Source: Chloroflexota bacterium (lineage in GTDB: Bacteria; Chloroflexota; Anaerolineae; DUEN01). From it: DNA of 64,000 nt. Shown here in pieces: positions 62,905-64,000 of this stretch. The stretch covers positions 62,001-126,000 of the forward strand of contig JAADGJ010000012.1 in assembly GCA_013152435.1 (NCBI GenBank), read 5' to 3'. Every line of letters begins with the position of its first letter. The stretch's first letter is position 1. The notes below the pieces were generated by a model that saw only the letters and a program-made list of their open reading frames with translations, was not told where the DNA came from and did not search any database. The position numbers and the translations under genes are program-made.

Positions 62905-64000
62905 CTATCGGCTACCGTAGGGGTCTAGCGCATCCCGCAGCCCGTCACCCAACATGTTATAGGCGAGGATGGCCGTGATGACGAAGGGCACAGGGGTCAG
63001 CAGCCAGGGTGCGAAGCGGATGGAACGCACGTTGCTGACCTCCTGCAACAGCACCCCCCAGCTGGTGAGCGGCGGCCGCAACCCCAGCCCCAGCCAGCTC
63101 AGCGCCGTCTCCGCCAGGATCATGCCGGGAATGGCCAGCGTGGCGATGACGATGATATGACTCAAGGCGCCGGGGATCAGGTGGCGGAACAGGACCCGTC
63201 TATCGCTGGCCCCGAAACTCAAGGCCGCCAACACGTATTCCCGCTCGCGCAGGGAGAGCACCATGCCTCGCACCTGCCGGGCCAGCCCACCCCAGCGCAC
63301 GATGGCCAGGATCAGCGTGAGCATAAAGTACACCCAGATCGGGGACCACTGCGGCGGGATCACCGCCGCCAGCGCCATGAAGAGCGGAATATCCGGGAAC
63401 GCGGCCAGGAACTCCGTCACGCGCTGGACGAACATATCGATCGCGCCGCCGTAATACCCGGAGATGGCGCCCAACACCGTCCCCAAGAGGATCGTCATGA
63501 TCTGCCCCAACAGGCCGATCAACAGGGACAGGCGGCCGCCGTATATGATCCGGGAGAAGAGATCACGCCCCAGGCGATCCGTGCCGAACAGGAACACGTG
63601 CGCCTCCGGATCGTTCGGGTCGGTGCCGAAGAGATGGATATCCATCGGGATCAACCCGAGCAGCTTGTACGGCTCGCCGCGCACGAAGAAATAGATGGGG
63701 TACCGCTTGGACGTGTCCACCACGTACGTGCGCTTCCGCAGCACCGGATCGATCTTCTTCTCCAGACCGTACACGAAGGGCCGCAGGTGGAACTTCCCCT
63801 CCGTATCGACGAAATGAATCCACTGCGGCCGAGCCTCCAGGTAATCCGACTTATGCTCCAGGAGATACGGGGCGAAGAACTCGGCGAACAGCGCGCACAC
63901 GAAATAAAAGGACAAAACGATGATCGCACCCACGATGGCCAGCCTATTCCGCTTAAACCGCCACCATACCAGGTTCCAATAGCTCTGCTTGATCTGCTTC
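62905..64000 (-). CDS. oppC: Oligopeptide ABC transporter permease (OppC/DppC type), second system, partial
   Basis: The gene runs off the window end; the frame continues upstream of the GTG at 63933 as 'KQIKQSYWNLVWWRFKRNRLA', so the N-terminus is outside. Visible are membrane segment 1, an external insert with '[20 protein letters not shown]' and 'IHLFGTDPNDPEAHVFLFGTD', and the permease core with the EAA loop 'YVLAALSFGASDRRVLFRHL'. It is a paralogue of the OppC at 31589-32737. The matching OppB and binding protein should lie beyond the window. Confidence 0.9.
   Translation of the reverse strand, partial: KQIKQSYWNLVWWRFKRNRLAIVGAIIVLSFYFVCALFAEFFAPYLLEHKSDYLEARPQWIHFVDTEGKFHLRPFVYGLEKKIDPVLRKRTYVVDTSKRYPIYFFVRGEPYKLLGLIPMDIHLFGTDPNDPEAHVFLFGTDRLGRDLFSRIIYGGRLSLLIGLLGQIMTILLGTVLGAISGYYGGAIDMFVQRVTEFLAAFPDIPLFMALAAVIPPQWSPIWVYFMLTLILAIVRWGGLARQVRGMVLSLREREYVLAALSFGASDRRVLFRHLIPGALSHIIVIATLAIPGMILAETALSWLGLGLRPPLTSWGVLLQEVSNVRSIRFAPWLLTPVPFVITAILAYNMLGDGLRDALDPYGSR

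Overview
The window is high-GC bacterial DNA that reads like a thermophilic or environmental member of the Chloroflexota. The grounds are gene content and style: MetV-MetF type folate enzyme, NurA with a HAS-barrel partner, SQR/DUF1641/DsrE/DsrC sulfur genes, secreted proteins with long Thr-Pro spacers and short C-terminal LPxLL-like tails, and two Opp/Dpp transporters. This is an inference; no rRNA or other phylogenetic marker is present.

Layout. (1) 1-7165, plus strand: a MetV-MetF fusion, an NfeD-like protein, DUF1405 and DUF2085 membrane proteins, then a redox cluster: a PCYCGC-motif lipoprotein, a CuA cupredoxin, a membrane polyferredoxin and a CuA-cytochrome c fusion. The PCYCGC gene has an in-frame UGA at 3925-3927 at the position of a family cysteine, with a bacterial-SECIS-like hairpin just downstream. 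It is best read as an undescribed selenoprotein of 151 residues, and this is the most notable finding. (2) 7442-19431, minus strand: the C5 tetrapyrrole operon hemA-C-D-B-E-L, preceded by an assimilatory sulfate/siroheme operon (sulfite reductase, APS reductase, siroheme dehydrogenase, SUMT) with a roughly 600-nt leader holding two terminator-like hairpins. (3) 19428-26293, minus: copper ATPase and CopZ, an orphan GAF-GAF histidine kinase and a cyclopropane-fatty-acid synthase-like enzyme. (4) 26754-36054, plus: a complete five-gene oligopeptide ABC transporter, a DUF4870-like protein and a multiheme cytochrome c. (5) 36238-39892, minus: DsrE, DsrC-like, DUF1641, SQR and an HTH-PocR regulator. 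(6) 40169-50050: an M14 carboxypeptidase interrupted by FG-GAP-like repeats, NurA plus HAS-barrel protein, fasciclin lipoprotein, methyltransferase, 2-hydroxyacid dehydrogenase and a catalytically dead nitrilase-like protein. (7) 50051-59908: a GH39-like hydrolase, a GT39-like membrane glycosyltransferase, a Ycf48-like secreted protein and two GH13 enzymes. (8) 60417-64000, minus: a second Opp system running off the end.

The genes fit a heterotrophic lifestyle with peptide and alpha-glucan scavenging, heme- and copper-based respiratory electron transfer, and both assimilatory (sulfate) and oxidative (sulfide) sulfur metabolism. Heme and siroheme supply, copper handling and the cytochrome/CuA genes lie close together and plausibly serve one another.

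Across the window lies a family of about ten dispersed intergenic repeats of roughly 150-240 bp, with terminal inverted repeats around GCGTGTCTGAAAA. They look like a non-autonomous (MITE-like) element and sometimes supply stop codons to neighbouring genes. A short box, TCAAATGCATC, occurs upstream of both the sulfite-reductase operon and the SQR operon and may be a shared sulfur operator.
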